Assembly (NCBI GenBank): GCA_013416485.1
Contig: JACCEO010000001.1
Location: forward strand, 124,001-188,000
DNA length: 64,000 nt
Origin: Alcaligenaceae bacterium
Lineage (GTDB): Bacteria > Pseudomonadota > Gammaproteobacteria > Burkholderiales > Burkholderiaceae_B
Reading direction: 5' to 3'
The notes beneath the pieces were generated by a model. It saw only the letters and a program-made list of their open reading frames with translations. It made no database searches and was not told the origin of the DNA. Each line of letters starts with the position of its first letter. Positions within the stretch are counted from its first letter, which is position 1. Positions 1 to 8,731 of the stretch are shown one piece after another. The translations under genes were made by a program, and so were the position numbers.

Positions 1-1
1 G

Positions 2-562
2 GTAATACAACTGCAAACTGGCAAGGTAGACTTGGCTATGGCCTTGACGCCGACACCGCAGCGCGCCTTGTCTATCGACTTTTCCCATCCTACCTATTTG
101 CACCCTTATGGTCTGGTCAGCAATAAAGACATCAATGTGTCTACCTGGGAAGAACTTAACCAGTCTGACCTGAAAATTGCGGTTGACTTGGGTTCCACGC
201 AAGAAATGCTGGCACGTCGTTTGGCACCTAACGCCAAAATTACTGCCTATGCTACTCGTGATGACGTCATGATGGCTTTGCAAAGCAAGCGTGTTGATTG
301 CGCCGTATTCGCTGTTCTGCTGGGTCTGACCGCGGTGAAGAAGAACCCCTCGATAGGCAAGTTCTCTATGCTGAAAGAGCCCGTCATCGGCTTGACCTCG
401 GCGTTGGCGTTTTCTAAAGAAAGCAACACAGACTTTGCTAATTTCCTGAACGTTTGGGTGGACTACAACCGTAGCTTGGGCCAAATTCAGGAATGGATAT
501 TTGATGGTTTGAAACTGTCAGGCGTAGAACGTAACGATATCCCTTCAGACGTCGTATTCTAA
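2..562 (+). CDS. Family-3 extracellular solute-binding protein, 5'-truncated by window edge
   Basis: Only the C-terminal part is present. The reading frame is open from base 2, upstream of the first ATG at 32, and those upstream codons (LQTGKVDLA) match the family pattern in which 'LxxGKxDL' precedes 'TxxR' and 'DFSxPY', so the true start lies left of the window. The protein would be the periplasmic receptor of a polar amino-acid ABC importer, binding its ligand between two alpha/beta lobes. It ends 24 bases before a DadA-like amino-acid oxidase on the same strand, which suggests a joint uptake and oxidation unit. The ligand cannot be named from the sequence. Confidence 0.85.
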   Translation, partial: VIQLQTGKVDLAMALTPTPQRALSIDFSHPTYLHPYGLVSNKDINVSTWEELNQSDLKIAVDLGSTQEMLARRLAPNAKITAYATRDDVMMALQSKRVDCAVFAVLLGLTAVKKNPSIGKFSMLKEPVIGLTSALAFSKESNTDFANFLNVWVDYNRSLGQIQEWIFDGLKLSGVERNDIPSDVVF

Positions 563-586
563 GTTGTTATTCTGGATCTAGCCTTT

Positions 587-1861
587 ATGGATAGTACACA
601 GCAGGACCATGATGTTGTCGTAGTCGGTGGCGGCCTTATCGGGCTGGCTACCGCCTTGGCTTTACAGGAAAATGGTCAGGCTGTGGTCCTGATTGATCCT
701 GGGCTAGATAAGGTCCGAGCCTCATACGGTAATGCGGGGGTTATTAGCCGCGCATCAATTTTTCCTATGGCCAGTCCGTCGATATGGCCCAAGTTAGTGC
801 GCTATGCCAGAGGCGCTGATCCAGCACTTAGAATTAGGTATCAGGATTACGCTACCTTAGCGGCTTGGTTGCCTAGGTTTCTTTGCCATGCAACGCTGGC
901 AGCCTATCAAAAGGCTGCTGACGCATTGGATCCATTGGTCGCCCAGGCCTACAGCACACATATGGCTTTGGCCACGCATGTTGGCGCAAGTCACTTAATA
1001 CAAAAAAAAGGCTGGATGCGGGTGTACCGTAATCAGGCTGGGTTTAATAGCAGCCTGATGGAAAGGCGTGTATTAGCCACGCATGGGGTCGATACCCAGG
1101 CTTTGTTGGCAGATGATATCTACGACTTGGAACCGTCGTTACAGCGTCGGTTCACACACGGCATATTGTTTCCCGATACGGCAGCCGTCAATACACCTGG
1201 TCGTTTATTAGAGTGCTACTTACAGACGTTTATTGCCCAAGGCGGTAGCGTAATCGCCAGTCGGGCGACTGACTTAATGCAGCAGGGCAGTGGTGTGTTG
1301 GTATCGTGCAGCGCAGGCCTGATCAAGGCCAAGTATGCGGTACTTGCGGCCGGGGCCTGGTCAGGGGAATTAGCGCGACGTATGGGCTACAAAATCCCTT
1401 TGGTTGGCGAGCGCGGCTACCATATGCAGTATGCCTTGGCCGAAGGTTCTGTGTTGAATCGACCCGTGCATGACGCTGCCGGAGCCTATGTGATATCACC
1501 TATGGATCAGGGCGTACGCATATTGACGGGTGTGGAACTGGCGCACCCAGACAGCCCGCCCAATTATGCGCAAATGACACGGGCAGTACAGCAAGCAGGT
1601 GATAGCGTGCCGCTGGGGCAAGCACAAGATAATACGGTCTGGATGGGCAGTCGTCCGTCAACGCCAGATAGCTTGCCTGTAATAGGTTTTCCTGCACGGC
1701 ATGACCGCATAGTATTTGCCTTTGGGCATGGACATATTGGTATGTCTACTGCACCCATTACTGGCAAGCTGGTTAGCGAACTGTTGCTGCAACGACCTAC
1801 ATCGATTCCATTAGCCTCGTTTAGTCCAGATCGCTTTCGGCGCTGGCCCTTAGCTATTTAA
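587..1861 (+). CDS. FAD-dependent D-amino-acid dehydrogenase-like oxidoreductase (DadA family)
   Basis: 424 residues, a usual length for the DAO/DadA family. An N-terminal Rossmann dinucleotide motif (VVVVGGGLIGLATA, about residues 10-23) binds FAD, and a C-terminal 'FGHGHIGMSTAP' stretch matches the family's 'GHGxxG' flavin-contacting loop. Relatives oxidatively deaminate D-amino acids or other secondary amines at the inner membrane and pass electrons to the respiratory chain. The gene follows a family-3 binding protein by 24 bases, so the two are probably co-transcribed and the substrate is probably imported by that transporter. Its last 8 bases overlap the convergent sspB. The substrate is not determinable here. 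Confidence 0.8.
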   Translation: MDSTQQDHDVVVVGGGLIGLATALALQENGQAVVLIDPGLDKVRASYGNAGVISRASIFPMASPSIWPKLVRYARGADPALRIRYQDYATLAAWLPRFLCHATLAAYQKAADALDPLVAQAYSTHMALATHVGASHLIQKKGWMRVYRNQAGFNSSLMERRVLATHGVDTQALLADDIYDLEPSLQRRFTHGILFPDTAAVNTPGRLLECYLQTFIAQGGSVIASRATDLMQQGSGVLVSCSAGLIKAKYAVLAAGAWSGELARRMGYKIPLVGERGYHMQYALAEGSVLNRPVHDAAGAYVISPMDQGVRILTGVELAHPDSPPNYAQMTRAVQQAGDSVPLGQAQDNTVWMGSRPSTPDSLPVIGFPARHDRIVFAFGHGHIGMSTAPITGKLVSELLLQRPTSIPLASFSPDRFRRWPLAI

Positions 1862-2321
1862 CGACAGTAAATCGCCTGGTAGGTTTGACTGGAGTAGGGC
1901 TGTCAGGATCGTCAGGTTCCTGGCCCATTCCTTCAGGGCTGGCGACAGCACTAGGGCCACTGCTGCCAGGCTGTTCCTGGGCATTACCCCGGTCAGCTGG
2001 CGCTGTGGAAGCCTCCACTTCAAATCCCATGCCTGCGCCGGTTTCACGAGCGTAAATGGCTGATACGGCACCTACGGGAACGAATAAGTGTTCCGTACGC
2101 CCGTTGAAGCGCGCTTGGAAGTCAATATAGTCATTGCCCAGAGTCAGTGCGTTTGTGGCCAGGGCCCCTATGTTCAGAGTGATCTGGCCTTCGTGCACAT
2201 GCCCTACGGGGACTACGGTATTTTCATCAACCGTTACTACAATATGAGGGGTGTAGCCGTTGTCGGTACACCATTCGTGTAGCGCCCGTATCAGGTAAGG
2301 TTTGGTGGAGGTTTCTTGCAT
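1854..2321 (-). CDS. sspB: ClpXP protease specificity-enhancing factor SspB
   Basis: 155 residues. The first about 110 residues form the conserved SspB fold (KPYLIRALHEWC near the N-terminus, then VPxGHVxxGxITLNIG and NDYIDFQARFNG), which binds ssrA-tagged peptides and delivers them to ClpX. The rest is a disordered, Pro/Glu/Ser-rich linker ending in a short basic-hydrophobic tail (PTRRFTVVK), equivalent to the ClpX-docking tail of E. coli SspB. It lies 18 bases downstream of sspA in the classic sspAB order. The stop overlaps the end of the convergent oxidoreductase gene by 8 bases. Confidence 0.95.
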   Translation of the reverse strand: MQETSTKPYLIRALHEWCTDNGYTPHIVVTVDENTVVPVGHVHEGQITLNIGALATNALTLGNDYIDFQARFNGRTEHLFVPVGAVSAIYARETGAGMGFEVEASTAPADRGNAQEQPGSSGPSAVASPEGMGQEPDDPDSPTPVKPTRRFTVVK

Positions 2322-2339
2322 AGCAGTTTACTTAATAAC

Positions 2340-2948
2340 TTAACGGCGCATAACCTTTTCGGAAGGTGTTAGCGCTTCAATGTAGGCGGGGCGAGAGAAG
2401 ATACGTTCGGCGTATTTTTGGATAGGTGCAGCGCTTTTTGGTAGTTCAATGCCATAGTGGCCCAGACGCCATAACAAAGGTGCTACCGCTACGTCCAACA
2501 TAGAGAACTCTTCGCCCAGCATGAACTTGTTTTTCAGCAGCATAGGCGCCAGTTGGGACAGTCGGTCGCGGATGTTTTGGCGTGCGAAGTCTTGGGCTTT
2601 GGTATCTACGTTGGCGCGAGCTTCCAATACCGCAACGTGCGAGAACAATTCTTTTTCGAAGTTGTACAGGAATAAGCGAGTACGGGCACGCATGACCGGA
2701 TCTGCAGGCATAAGCTGTGGATGCGGGAAGCGTTCGTCGATGTATTCGTTAATGATGTTGGATTCGTACAGAATCAAGTCGCGCTCGACCAGGATGGGTA
2801 CCTGGCCATAAGGGTTCATGACTGAAATGTCTTCAGGTTTGTTGTAAAGGTCGATATCGCGGATTTCAAAATCCATGCCTTTTTCGAACAACACAAAGCG
2901 GCAGCGTTGGGAGAACGGGCAAGTCGTTCCAGAATAGAGCACCATCAT
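2340..2948 (-). CDS. sspA: Stringent starvation protein A (GST-fold, RNA polymerase-associated)
   Basis: About 202 residues from the chosen start, beginning MMVLYSGTTCPFSQRCR. An upstream ATG at 2993 is in frame, but 2948 has a GGAA element at suitable distance and gives the family's N-terminus. Residues 1-80 are a thioredoxin-like GST N-domain (NPYGQVPILVERD, LYESNIINEYID) and the remainder is the helical GST C-domain. SspA binds RNA polymerase and affects stress and stationary-phase transcription; it lacks ordinary glutathione transferase activity in studied species. It sits between petC and sspB, an order common in betaproteobacteria. Confidence 0.95.
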   Translation of the reverse strand: MMVLYSGTTCPFSQRCRFVLFEKGMDFEIRDIDLYNKPEDISVMNPYGQVPILVERDLILYESNIINEYIDERFPHPQLMPADPVMRARTRLFLYNFEKELFSHVAVLEARANVDTKAQDFARQNIRDRLSQLAPMLLKNKFMLGEEFSMLDVAVAPLLWRLGHYGIELPKSAAPIQKYAERIFSRPAYIEALTPSEKVMRR

Positions 2949-3016
2949 GTCGCAGTTTCCAATTGTAGAAATAATGACAAGAGCACACCGCATGGCGGTG
3001 GCTCCGAAAAGGGAAA

Positions 3017-3038
3017 CAGGCGTAGTAGATTACGCCTG
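3017..3038 (-). terminator. Probable intrinsic terminator of the petABC operon
   Basis: A perfect 8-bp inverted repeat, CAGGCGTA (3017-3024) and TACGCCTG (3031-3038), encloses a 6-nt loop. Read on the minus strand the stem is followed by TTTCCCTTTT. It lies 60 bases past the petC stop and about 70 bases before sspA. The T-tract is interrupted, so termination may be partial, allowing read-through into sspAB. Confidence 0.6.
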
Positions 3039-3097
3039 CTTCGGACCGGTGAGAGTAAGACTGTGCCTAATGTAGCGGCACGACCGGTAGATACGTA

Positions 3098-3946
3098 TTA
3101 CTTGACGTCTTTCCAGAACACAGCGTTCAGGCGCCATGCTACGCCAAAGAAGAGGGCCAGGAATAACAATACCCAGAAACCTATCTGTTTGCGCAGCAGT
3201 TGTACGGGCTCGGCCATCCAGCCCAGGAAGTTACTAAGGTCAGCGACATCGTTATCATAGGCAGCGCCTTGAGCGGCATTAGCCGGTATCAGGGTAGCCT
3301 TGTTGATGGCGTTGCCGTTGTAGCCGTCCAGAACTTCGGTTGAAATAACAGAGAAGCCTTGGGCGTCGTAGTCAGCAGTGACACGACTCCATTGCTGGCT
3401 ACCATCTTCTAGTGTGCTGTTGCTGACGGTAACCTGATTCAGGCCATAGTCCCCCTGCAACTGCCACAAGGCGTTGGGCATACCGACGCTAGGAAATACC
3501 AAGTTGTCCCAGCCGCTGGGGCGTGAGGCATCGCGGTAGAACGTGCGCAGGAAAGTATAAACATAATCAACGCCCGAAGGGCCCATCGTGGTGGATTTAG
3601 CGCGTGCAATCACCGAGAGATCGGGTGGTGGCGCGCCGAACCATTTTTGGGCGTCCTCTGGAGTCAGGGCAATGTGCATAAGATCACCGATTTTATCAGT
3701 GGTAAATAGCAGGTTGCGCTTGATTTCCTCTTCGGTAAGGCCTATGTCCATTAGCTTGTTGTAGCGCATAGCGTTAGCGCTATGGCAGCTTAGGCAATAG
3801 TTGACGAAGAGCTTGGCGCCATTTTGCAGGGCGGCCATGTCGTTGATGCGATTAGGTGCAGTATCCAGCTTGTAACCGCCTTCGGCGGCAACCGAAAGCG
3901 CACAAGTCAGGGATAAGGCAACAGCACCGAGCAGCTTTTTAATCAT
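3098..3946 (-). CDS. petC: Cytochrome c1 subunit of the bc1 complex
   Basis: 282 residues from 3946, or 284 from the ATG at 3952. The inner ATG is preferred because GGA lies 7 bases before it but directly against the outer one. A signal peptide (about residues 1-21) exports the protein. The haem c site CLSCH follows at about residues 51-55, and a C-terminal membrane anchor (QIGFWVLLFLALFFGVAW) holds it to the inner membrane. It passes electrons from the Rieske centre to soluble or membrane cytochrome c. It is last in petA-petB-petC, 28 bases after petB. Confidence 0.95.
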   Translation of the reverse strand: MIKKLLGAVALSLTCALSVAAEGGYKLDTAPNRINDMAALQNGAKLFVNYCLSCHSANAMRYNKLMDIGLTEEEIKRNLLFTTDKIGDLMHIALTPEDAQKWFGAPPPDLSVIARAKSTTMGPSGVDYVYTFLRTFYRDASRPSGWDNLVFPSVGMPNALWQLQGDYGLNQVTVSNSTLEDGSQQWSRVTADYDAQGFSVISTEVLDGYNGNAINKATLIPANAAQGAAYDNDVADLSNFLGWMAEPVQLLRKQIGFWVLLFLALFFGVAWRLNAVFWKDVK

Positions 3947-3974
3947 GATCATTCCGTAACGTATTTTTAATACC

Positions 3975-5363
3975 TTAGTGAGCCTTAAACGTGACGCGGT
4001 CAGGCACTGGCTTGAAGGTTCCTAAGCGGCTCCAGACGGGCATGGCTAGGAAGAATGCCAGATAAATCACGGTACCAATTTGGCTCATTAGGTTAAAGAC
4101 CGGGCTGGGGGGTTGTGTACCAAGATACCCCAGTATCAGGAAGTTAACGATAAAGATGGCGTATAAGAATTTGTGCCAGGTAGGACGATAACGTATGGAC
4201 TTGACTGGTGAGTAATCCAACCAAGGCAGGAAGAACAGAATAACTACGGCTCCGCCCATAGCCACTACGCCCCAGAACTTGGCGTCGATGACACGGAAAG
4301 AAACAGCGACAGCCAGCAAGATCACGGGTACGGCTAAGCGCCATATGCCTTTTAGGTTGCCTTTGGCAAATAGCACGATAGCTGCCAGTACGGCCGAACC
4401 CGCTAGTATCCAAGTGAAGTCGGCGGTAGTCGCACGCAACATGGAGTAGAAGGGGGTGAAGTACCAGACCGGTGCAATGTGCGGTGGCGTTTTCATGGGG
4501 TCAGCTGGAATAAAGTTGTTGTATTCCAGGAAGTAACCACCCATTTCAGGGGCGAAGAACATAATCGCAGCGAAGACAATCAGGAAGCCAGCCACACCCA
4601 CGATGTCGTGCACCGAGTAGTAAGGGTGGAATGGGATACCGTCTTTCGGACGGCCATAGCGATCTTTGGGGCCGTCTTTGATTTCAACGCCATCAGGGTT
4701 GTTGGAGCCCACTTCGTGCAGCGCAATGATGTGTGCAACCACCAAACCAATGAGTACCAAAGGAATGGCAATAACGTGGAAGGCAAAGAAGCGGTTCAGA
4801 GTAGCATCAGAGACGACATAGTCGCCGCGTATCCAGATGGCCAGTTCAGGACCAATGAATGGAATGGCCGAGAACAGGTTCACGATCACCTGAGCACCCC
4901 AGAAGGACATTTGTCCCCAAGGCAGCAGGTAGCCAAAGAAGGCTTCGCCCATAAGACACAGGAAAATGGCTACGCCAAAGATCCAGACCAGCTCACGGGG
5001 TTTGCGGTACGAACCGTAGAACAGACCACGCAGCATATGCAGGTAAACCACCACGAAGAACATGGAAGCACCGGTAGAGTGCATATACCGTATCATCCAG
5101 CCAAACGGGACTTCTCGCATGATGTATTCGACGGACTCGAAGGCTAGCTTAGCGTCCGGTTTGTAGTTCATGACCAGGAAAATCCCTGTCACGATCTGTA
5201 AGACCAGCACCAGAAGTGCTAGGGATCCAAAGAAGTACCAAAAGTTGAAGTTTTTTGGTGCGTAATATTCGGACATGTGCTCTTTGAACAGGGTAGACAG
5301 CGGAAAGCGCTTATCTATCCAGCCCAAGAGCCCTGTTGTTTCGACGGTTTTCTCGCCAGCCAT
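3975..5363 (-). CDS. petB: Cytochrome b subunit of the bc1 complex
   Basis: 462 residues, with a strong AAGGAG site 7 bases before the ATG. It forms the quinol-oxidising core of complex III. Probable haem ligands are H95 and H109 on helix B and H196 and H211 on helix D; the helix-D spacing is 15, one more than in mitochondrial-type cytochrome b. The Qo-site motif reads PVWY (residues 298-301) rather than PEWY, so the usual glutamate is valine. The C-terminal part adds further membrane helices, making the chain longer than mitochondrial cytochrome b (about 380). It lies between petA and petC. Confidence 0.96.
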   Translation of the reverse strand: MAGEKTVETTGLLGWIDKRFPLSTLFKEHMSEYYAPKNFNFWYFFGSLALLVLVLQIVTGIFLVMNYKPDAKLAFESVEYIMREVPFGWMIRYMHSTGASMFFVVVYLHMLRGLFYGSYRKPRELVWIFGVAIFLCLMGEAFFGYLLPWGQMSFWGAQVIVNLFSAIPFIGPELAIWIRGDYVVSDATLNRFFAFHVIAIPLVLIGLVVAHIIALHEVGSNNPDGVEIKDGPKDRYGRPKDGIPFHPYYSVHDIVGVAGFLIVFAAIMFFAPEMGGYFLEYNNFIPADPMKTPPHIAPVWYFTPFYSMLRATTADFTWILAGSAVLAAIVLFAKGNLKGIWRLAVPVILLAVAVSFRVIDAKFWGVVAMGGAVVILFFLPWLDYSPVKSIRYRPTWHKFLYAIFIVNFLILGYLGTQPPSPVFNLMSQIGTVIYLAFFLAMPVWSRLGTFKPVPDRVTFKAH

Positions 5364-5446
5364 GAAACGGCTCCTTATTCTATCTTACGAGGCGTATAAC
5401 GGATTCGGTTTGGTGGCTGTGTTTTAGACGCAGCCGGGGTCCAGCT

Positions 5447-6085
5447 TTATGACTGTTCGTCTACGCCGATGGTAACGTGTGTGCCGTCGGCCGAATAGGC
5501 ATAGGGTGGAACTTCAAGGTTATCGGGCGCGGGTACGTTTTTGTACACACGACCGGCGAGGTCGAAATACGAACCGTGGCAGGGGCAGAAAAACCCGCCG
5601 TGCCAATCGGTTGGCGTACCTGTTTGGGCACCAGTTTGAAACTGAGGGGTGGGTGAACAGCCCAAGTGTGTGCATATACCCACAGCAACCAGGAGTTCAG
5701 GCTTACGTGACCGGTATTCGTTTTTGGCGAATTCGGGTGTGTAGCCTGGGCGATCCGAATCAGGATCAGCCAAGTATGGATCGTTGTCTTTTAGGGTTTT
5801 AAGCTGTTCTTCGGTGCGGTGTAGCAACCATACGGGTTTGCCACGCCATTCCACGGTGTGCATCTCGCCAGGAGGGATGTTGGAGATGTCAACTTCCACG
5901 GGCGCACCTGCTGCGCGGGCTTTTTCGGAAGGGGCAAATGAGCCGACCAGTGGAACCACTGTAGCTACGCCTGCCACACCACCTACGGCACAGGCCGTAC
6001 CCACCCAGAAACGGCGCGAAGGATCTGGCGGCAAGTTGGGATCAACTGCACCGTTGTCATCGAGCTGTGTCGTAATCTGACTCAT
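5447..6085 (-). CDS. petA: Rieske iron-sulfur subunit of the bc1 complex
   Basis: 212 residues from 6085. An upstream ATG at 6103 is in frame, but 6085 has AAGGA 8 bases ahead. A twin-arginine pair before a hydrophobic segment (PSRRFWVGTACAVGG) marks it as a Tat substrate that keeps its signal as a membrane anchor. The 2Fe-2S cluster ligands are in CTHLGC and CPCHGS, and these cysteines can also form the stabilising disulfide. It shuttles electrons from quinol to cytochrome c1. It is the first gene of petABC. Confidence 0.96.
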   Translation of the reverse strand: MSQITTQLDDNGAVDPNLPPDPSRRFWVGTACAVGGVAGVATVVPLVGSFAPSEKARAAGAPVEVDISNIPPGEMHTVEWRGKPVWLLHRTEEQLKTLKDNDPYLADPDSDRPGYTPEFAKNEYRSRKPELLVAVGICTHLGCSPTPQFQTGAQTGTPTDWHGGFFCPCHGSYFDLAGRVYKNVPAPDNLEVPPYAYSADGTHVTIGVDEQS

Positions 6086-6161
6086 TCTAGTATCCTTATT
6101 CATGCTCGCCTAGAGCATACCATTCACTGTTTTTAGCTGTGTAGTATGTTATTAACCGCGT

Positions 6162-6190
6162 ATTATAGCGCCTGCCCGATTTGGGGTACA
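6162..6190 (-). promoter_or_regulatory. Possible petABC promoter
   Basis: On the minus strand, a perfect TATAAT (complement of 6162-6167) lies 77 bases before the petA start. At 17 bases upstream there is TGTACC (complement of 6185-6190), a poor match to TTGACA at 3 of 6 positions. The call rests on the -10 box alone. It lies in the divergent gap shared with mscL. Confidence 0.35.
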
Positions 6191-6208
6191 CGACTTAGGA
6201 TGGAACAC

Positions 6209-6691
6209 ATGAGCAAAGCAAAAAATTTCCTGCAAGAATTCCAGGAGTTCGCCGTTAAAGGCAACATGATAGACCTGGCCGTCGGTGTAATTATCGGGGC
6301 GGCATTTGGAAAAATTATCGATTCTTTAGTGGGTGATGTCATTATGCCGCTGATCAGCTTCATTCTAGGCGGCGAAGTCGATTTTACCAACCAGTTTCTG
6401 GTATTACGTTCACCGGAAGGCTACGCAGGTCCCCTAACGCATGAAGCCTTGGTTGCCGCAGGTGCTGTGGTCTTGTCCTGGGGTAAGTTCATTACCATTC
6501 TGATCAACTTTATTTTGTTGGCCTTTGTGGTGTTTATGTTGGTGAAAATGGTCAATGCAGCACGTACCCGTGTTATGCACCGTGAGGCGGAAGTCGCTGC
6601 TGAAGCGCCACCCGCACCTACACCAGATGACGTCGTGTTGCTGCAGGAAATTCGTGACCTGCTGAAACACCAAGCGGCGGGCCGGTCGTAA
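6209..6691 (+). CDS. mscL: Large-conductance mechanosensitive channel MscL
   Basis: 160 residues from the ATG at 6209, which has AGGA 8 bases ahead and gives the family N-terminus [14 protein letters not shown]. Two membrane helices are visible: TM1 ([21 protein letters not shown]) and TM2 ([20 protein letters not shown]), joined by a periplasmic loop. The C-terminal cytoplasmic helix contains the conserved '[10 protein letters not shown]'. The pentamer opens under membrane tension to release solutes during osmotic downshock. It is a single gene, divergent from petA and convergent with the NIF3 gene. Confidence 0.96.
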   Translation: MSKAKNFLQEFQEFAVKGNMIDLAVGVIIGAAFGKIIDSLVGDVIMPLISFILGGEVDFTNQFLVLRSPEGYAGPLTHEALVAAGAVVLSWGKFITILINFILLAFVVFMLVKMVNAARTRVMHREAEVAAEAPPAPTPDDVVLLQEIRDLLKHQAAGRS

Positions 6692-6729
6692 GATTTGTTA
6701 TCAGTACATACCGGCTGGCTGTAAGCCGA

Positions 6730-7521
6730 CTAAATCGGGTTGTCGATGTCTTTGAACTCTACCTGGATGCCAAAGGCGTCGGCGATCGCAGCGCCTAGTG
6801 CCCGGACGCCATAGCGTTCGGTGGCGTGGTGGCCAGCAGCAATAAAACCTACGCCCGTTTCTTGAGCTAGATGAAAGTTAGGCTCCGAAGCCTCGCCGGT
6901 AATATAGACATCGGCGCCAGCAGCGATAGCGGCTTCCATCATCCCTTGAGCGCCGCCTGTGCACCATGCGACTCGTTGCACAGTTTGTTGCAAATTGCCA
7001 ACAACTGTTGCCGTGCGCTGTAAGGCGTTTGTAATAGTCGTACCTAGTTCTTGCAGATTCGCTGAGCTGCAGGTTCCTAGCCATATGAGTCTATCGGGGC
7101 CGCAGGTGACGGGTGTTCCGTCTGGGTGGCGTTCAGGCTGCAAGCCCAGTACCTGGGCCAATTGGGCGTTGTTACCCAGCAGAGGGTGGGCATCCAAAGG
7201 CAGGTGGTAAGCCAATAGGTTCAATTGATGTTCTAGGGTTAAGGCCAGGCGGCGACGTTTGGGGCCGCGTATGCAAGGGTTTTCGTTTTTCCAGAACCAG
7301 CCGTGATGGACCAATACGGCGTCGGCCTTGCTGGCTACAGCATATTCCAGCAGTGCTTGCGATGCGGTAACACCACATACTATATGTCCTATGGTCGACT
7401 TACCTTCCACTTGTAGCCCATTAGGGCAATAATCCTTGAAACTAGAGGCATTTAGTGTGGCATCTAGCCAGTTAACGAGCTCTTGTGTGGCAATGCGCTT
7501 TTGTGTGGAAATTTGACTCAT
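6730..7521 (-). CDS. NIF3/YbgI family dinuclear metal-binding protein
   Basis: 263 residues from 7521; an ATG at 7548 is also in frame but would overlap the divergent protease gene by 29 bases. Family signatures are CPNGLQVEG near the N-terminus, VLVHHGWFW, YITGE and GHHATERYG, which supply the histidine and glutamate ligands of a two-metal site. NIF3 proteins form a hexameric toroid. Their catalytic role is unsettled; GTP cyclohydrolase-like activity has been suggested for some members. Its start codon and that of the neighbouring protease gene share bases 7520-7521. Confidence 0.88.
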   Translation of the reverse strand: MSQISTQKRIATQELVNWLDATLNASSFKDYCPNGLQVEGKSTIGHIVCGVTASQALLEYAVASKADAVLVHHGWFWKNENPCIRGPKRRRLALTLEHQLNLLAYHLPLDAHPLLGNNAQLAQVLGLQPERHPDGTPVTCGPDRLIWLGTCSSANLQELGTTITNALQRTATVVGNLQQTVQRVAWCTGGAQGMMEAAIAAGADVYITGEASEPNFHLAQETGVGFIAAGHHATERYGVRALGAAIADAFGIQVEFKDIDNPI

Positions 7522-8710
7522 GACTGACTTAAACCCTCCGGGATTCATTCATAGATTGTGGCTGCTGTTTGCGCAGACGGTAACCGTGTGCCTGGGTATG
7601 CTGTTTATTGTTGCAACCTTAAGGCCAGATTGGCTGCTACGACCGGTTACAGCCCCAGGGCAGCCCGTAAAGGATCCAGTGGCGGTCAAGGCCCCTGCCG
7701 GGCATGCAGCCGTGCCTGCAGAGCTTTCCTATGCGCCAGCGGTCGCGCAAGCTGCGCCTTCGGTAGTGAATATATACACGCGCAAACACGTCAATGTACC
7801 GCTTTTACCATCGCAAGGGGATCCCGCGCTGGATAAGCTGTTTCGCGACCTGCCGGGGTTTAGCCGTCGCAAAGAAACAACCAATCTGGGTTCTGGGGTC
7901 ATAGTGCGTCAGGGTGGTTATATTTTGACTAACTACCATGTGGTTGAAGCAGCGGATGCGATAGAAATTGCGCTAAGCGATGGTAGGCAAGGGAAAGCCA
8001 TTTTAGTCGGAGCGGATCCCGAAAGCGATGTGGCGGTATTGAAAACTGACATGACGGACTTACGTGTTATTCGTTTTAGCGAAAGCGTTTTACAGGTGGG
8101 TGACGTGGTGTTGGCCATAGGTAATCCGTTTGGCGTGGGGCAAACCACCACTATGGGTATCGTATCTGCACTGGGGCGCAATCGTTTAGGCATTAACATT
8201 TACGAAAACTTCATTCAGACAGATGCAGCAATTAATCCTGGCAATTCTGGTGGTGCTTTAGTGGACACCAACGGTCAGCTAGTAGGCGTGAATACGGCTA
8301 TTTATTCTGAAACAGGTGGTTCATTAGGTATTGGATTTGCCATACCGGCTGCTGCAGTGCACACCATCATGCAGCAAATTATTGAAACCGGTGAGGTCAC
8401 CAGGGGTTGGCTGGGCATGGAGCCGCAAGATCTGAATGCAGATCTGGCCAAGGCTTTTGGACTAAAACGGCAAGATGGCGTGATTGTTGCTCATGTACTG
8501 CGTGACGGTCCGGCTTGGCAGGCTGGCTTGCGAGTGGGCGATATCGTAGTAGGTATCGACAATGAAAAGGTCGAAGACGCGATTGGTTTTTTAAACCAGA
8601 TAGCGCCATATCGACCGGGTGAAGAAGTCACGCTGACAGTGGTGCGCGACGGTAAACAGCGCAAGGTCAATGTGATAGCGGGAACTCGCCCTAGGCCACA
8701 TGCCCGCTAA
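7520..8710 (+). CDS. htrA: HtrA-family serine protease, membrane-anchored with one PDZ domain (DegS-like architecture)
   Basis: 396 residues. One hydrophobic segment near residues 12-33 probably anchors the protein in the inner membrane. The trypsin-like domain carries the triad H140 (TNYHVV), D170 (PESDVAVLK) and S243 (NPGNSGGAL), and a single PDZ domain fills about residues 290-385. Relatives degrade or sense misfolded envelope proteins; with one PDZ domain and an anchor the architecture resembles DegS more than DegP. GGAA lies 9 bases before the ATG. It sits beside tatCBA, as in other Burkholderiales. Confidence 0.92.
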   Translation: MTDLNPPGFIHRLWLLFAQTVTVCLGMLFIVATLRPDWLLRPVTAPGQPVKDPVAVKAPAGHAAVPAELSYAPAVAQAAPSVVNIYTRKHVNVPLLPSQGDPALDKLFRDLPGFSRRKETTNLGSGVIVRQGGYILTNYHVVEAADAIEIALSDGRQGKAILVGADPESDVAVLKTDMTDLRVIRFSESVLQVGDVVLAIGNPFGVGQTTTMGIVSALGRNRLGINIYENFIQTDAAINPGNSGGALVDTNGQLVGVNTAIYSETGGSLGIGFAIPAAAVHTIMQQIIETGEVTRGWLGMEPQDLNADLAKAFGLKRQDGVIVAHVLRDGPAWQAGLRVGDIVVGIDNEKVEDAIGFLNQIAPYRPGEEVTLTVVRDGKQRKVNVIAGTRPRPHAR

Positions 8711-8731
8711 CGGGGGTGTGGCACTTTAGGA

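Noticed and set aside
4479-5147. 222-codon open frame on the plus strand within petB
   Set aside because: It is antisense to cytochrome b, has no ribosome site and no recognisable domain; the petB frame fully explains the constraint.
6712-6730. GGCT/AGCC repeat after mscL as a terminator
   Set aside because: Stem is only 4-5 bp with no T-run on either strand.
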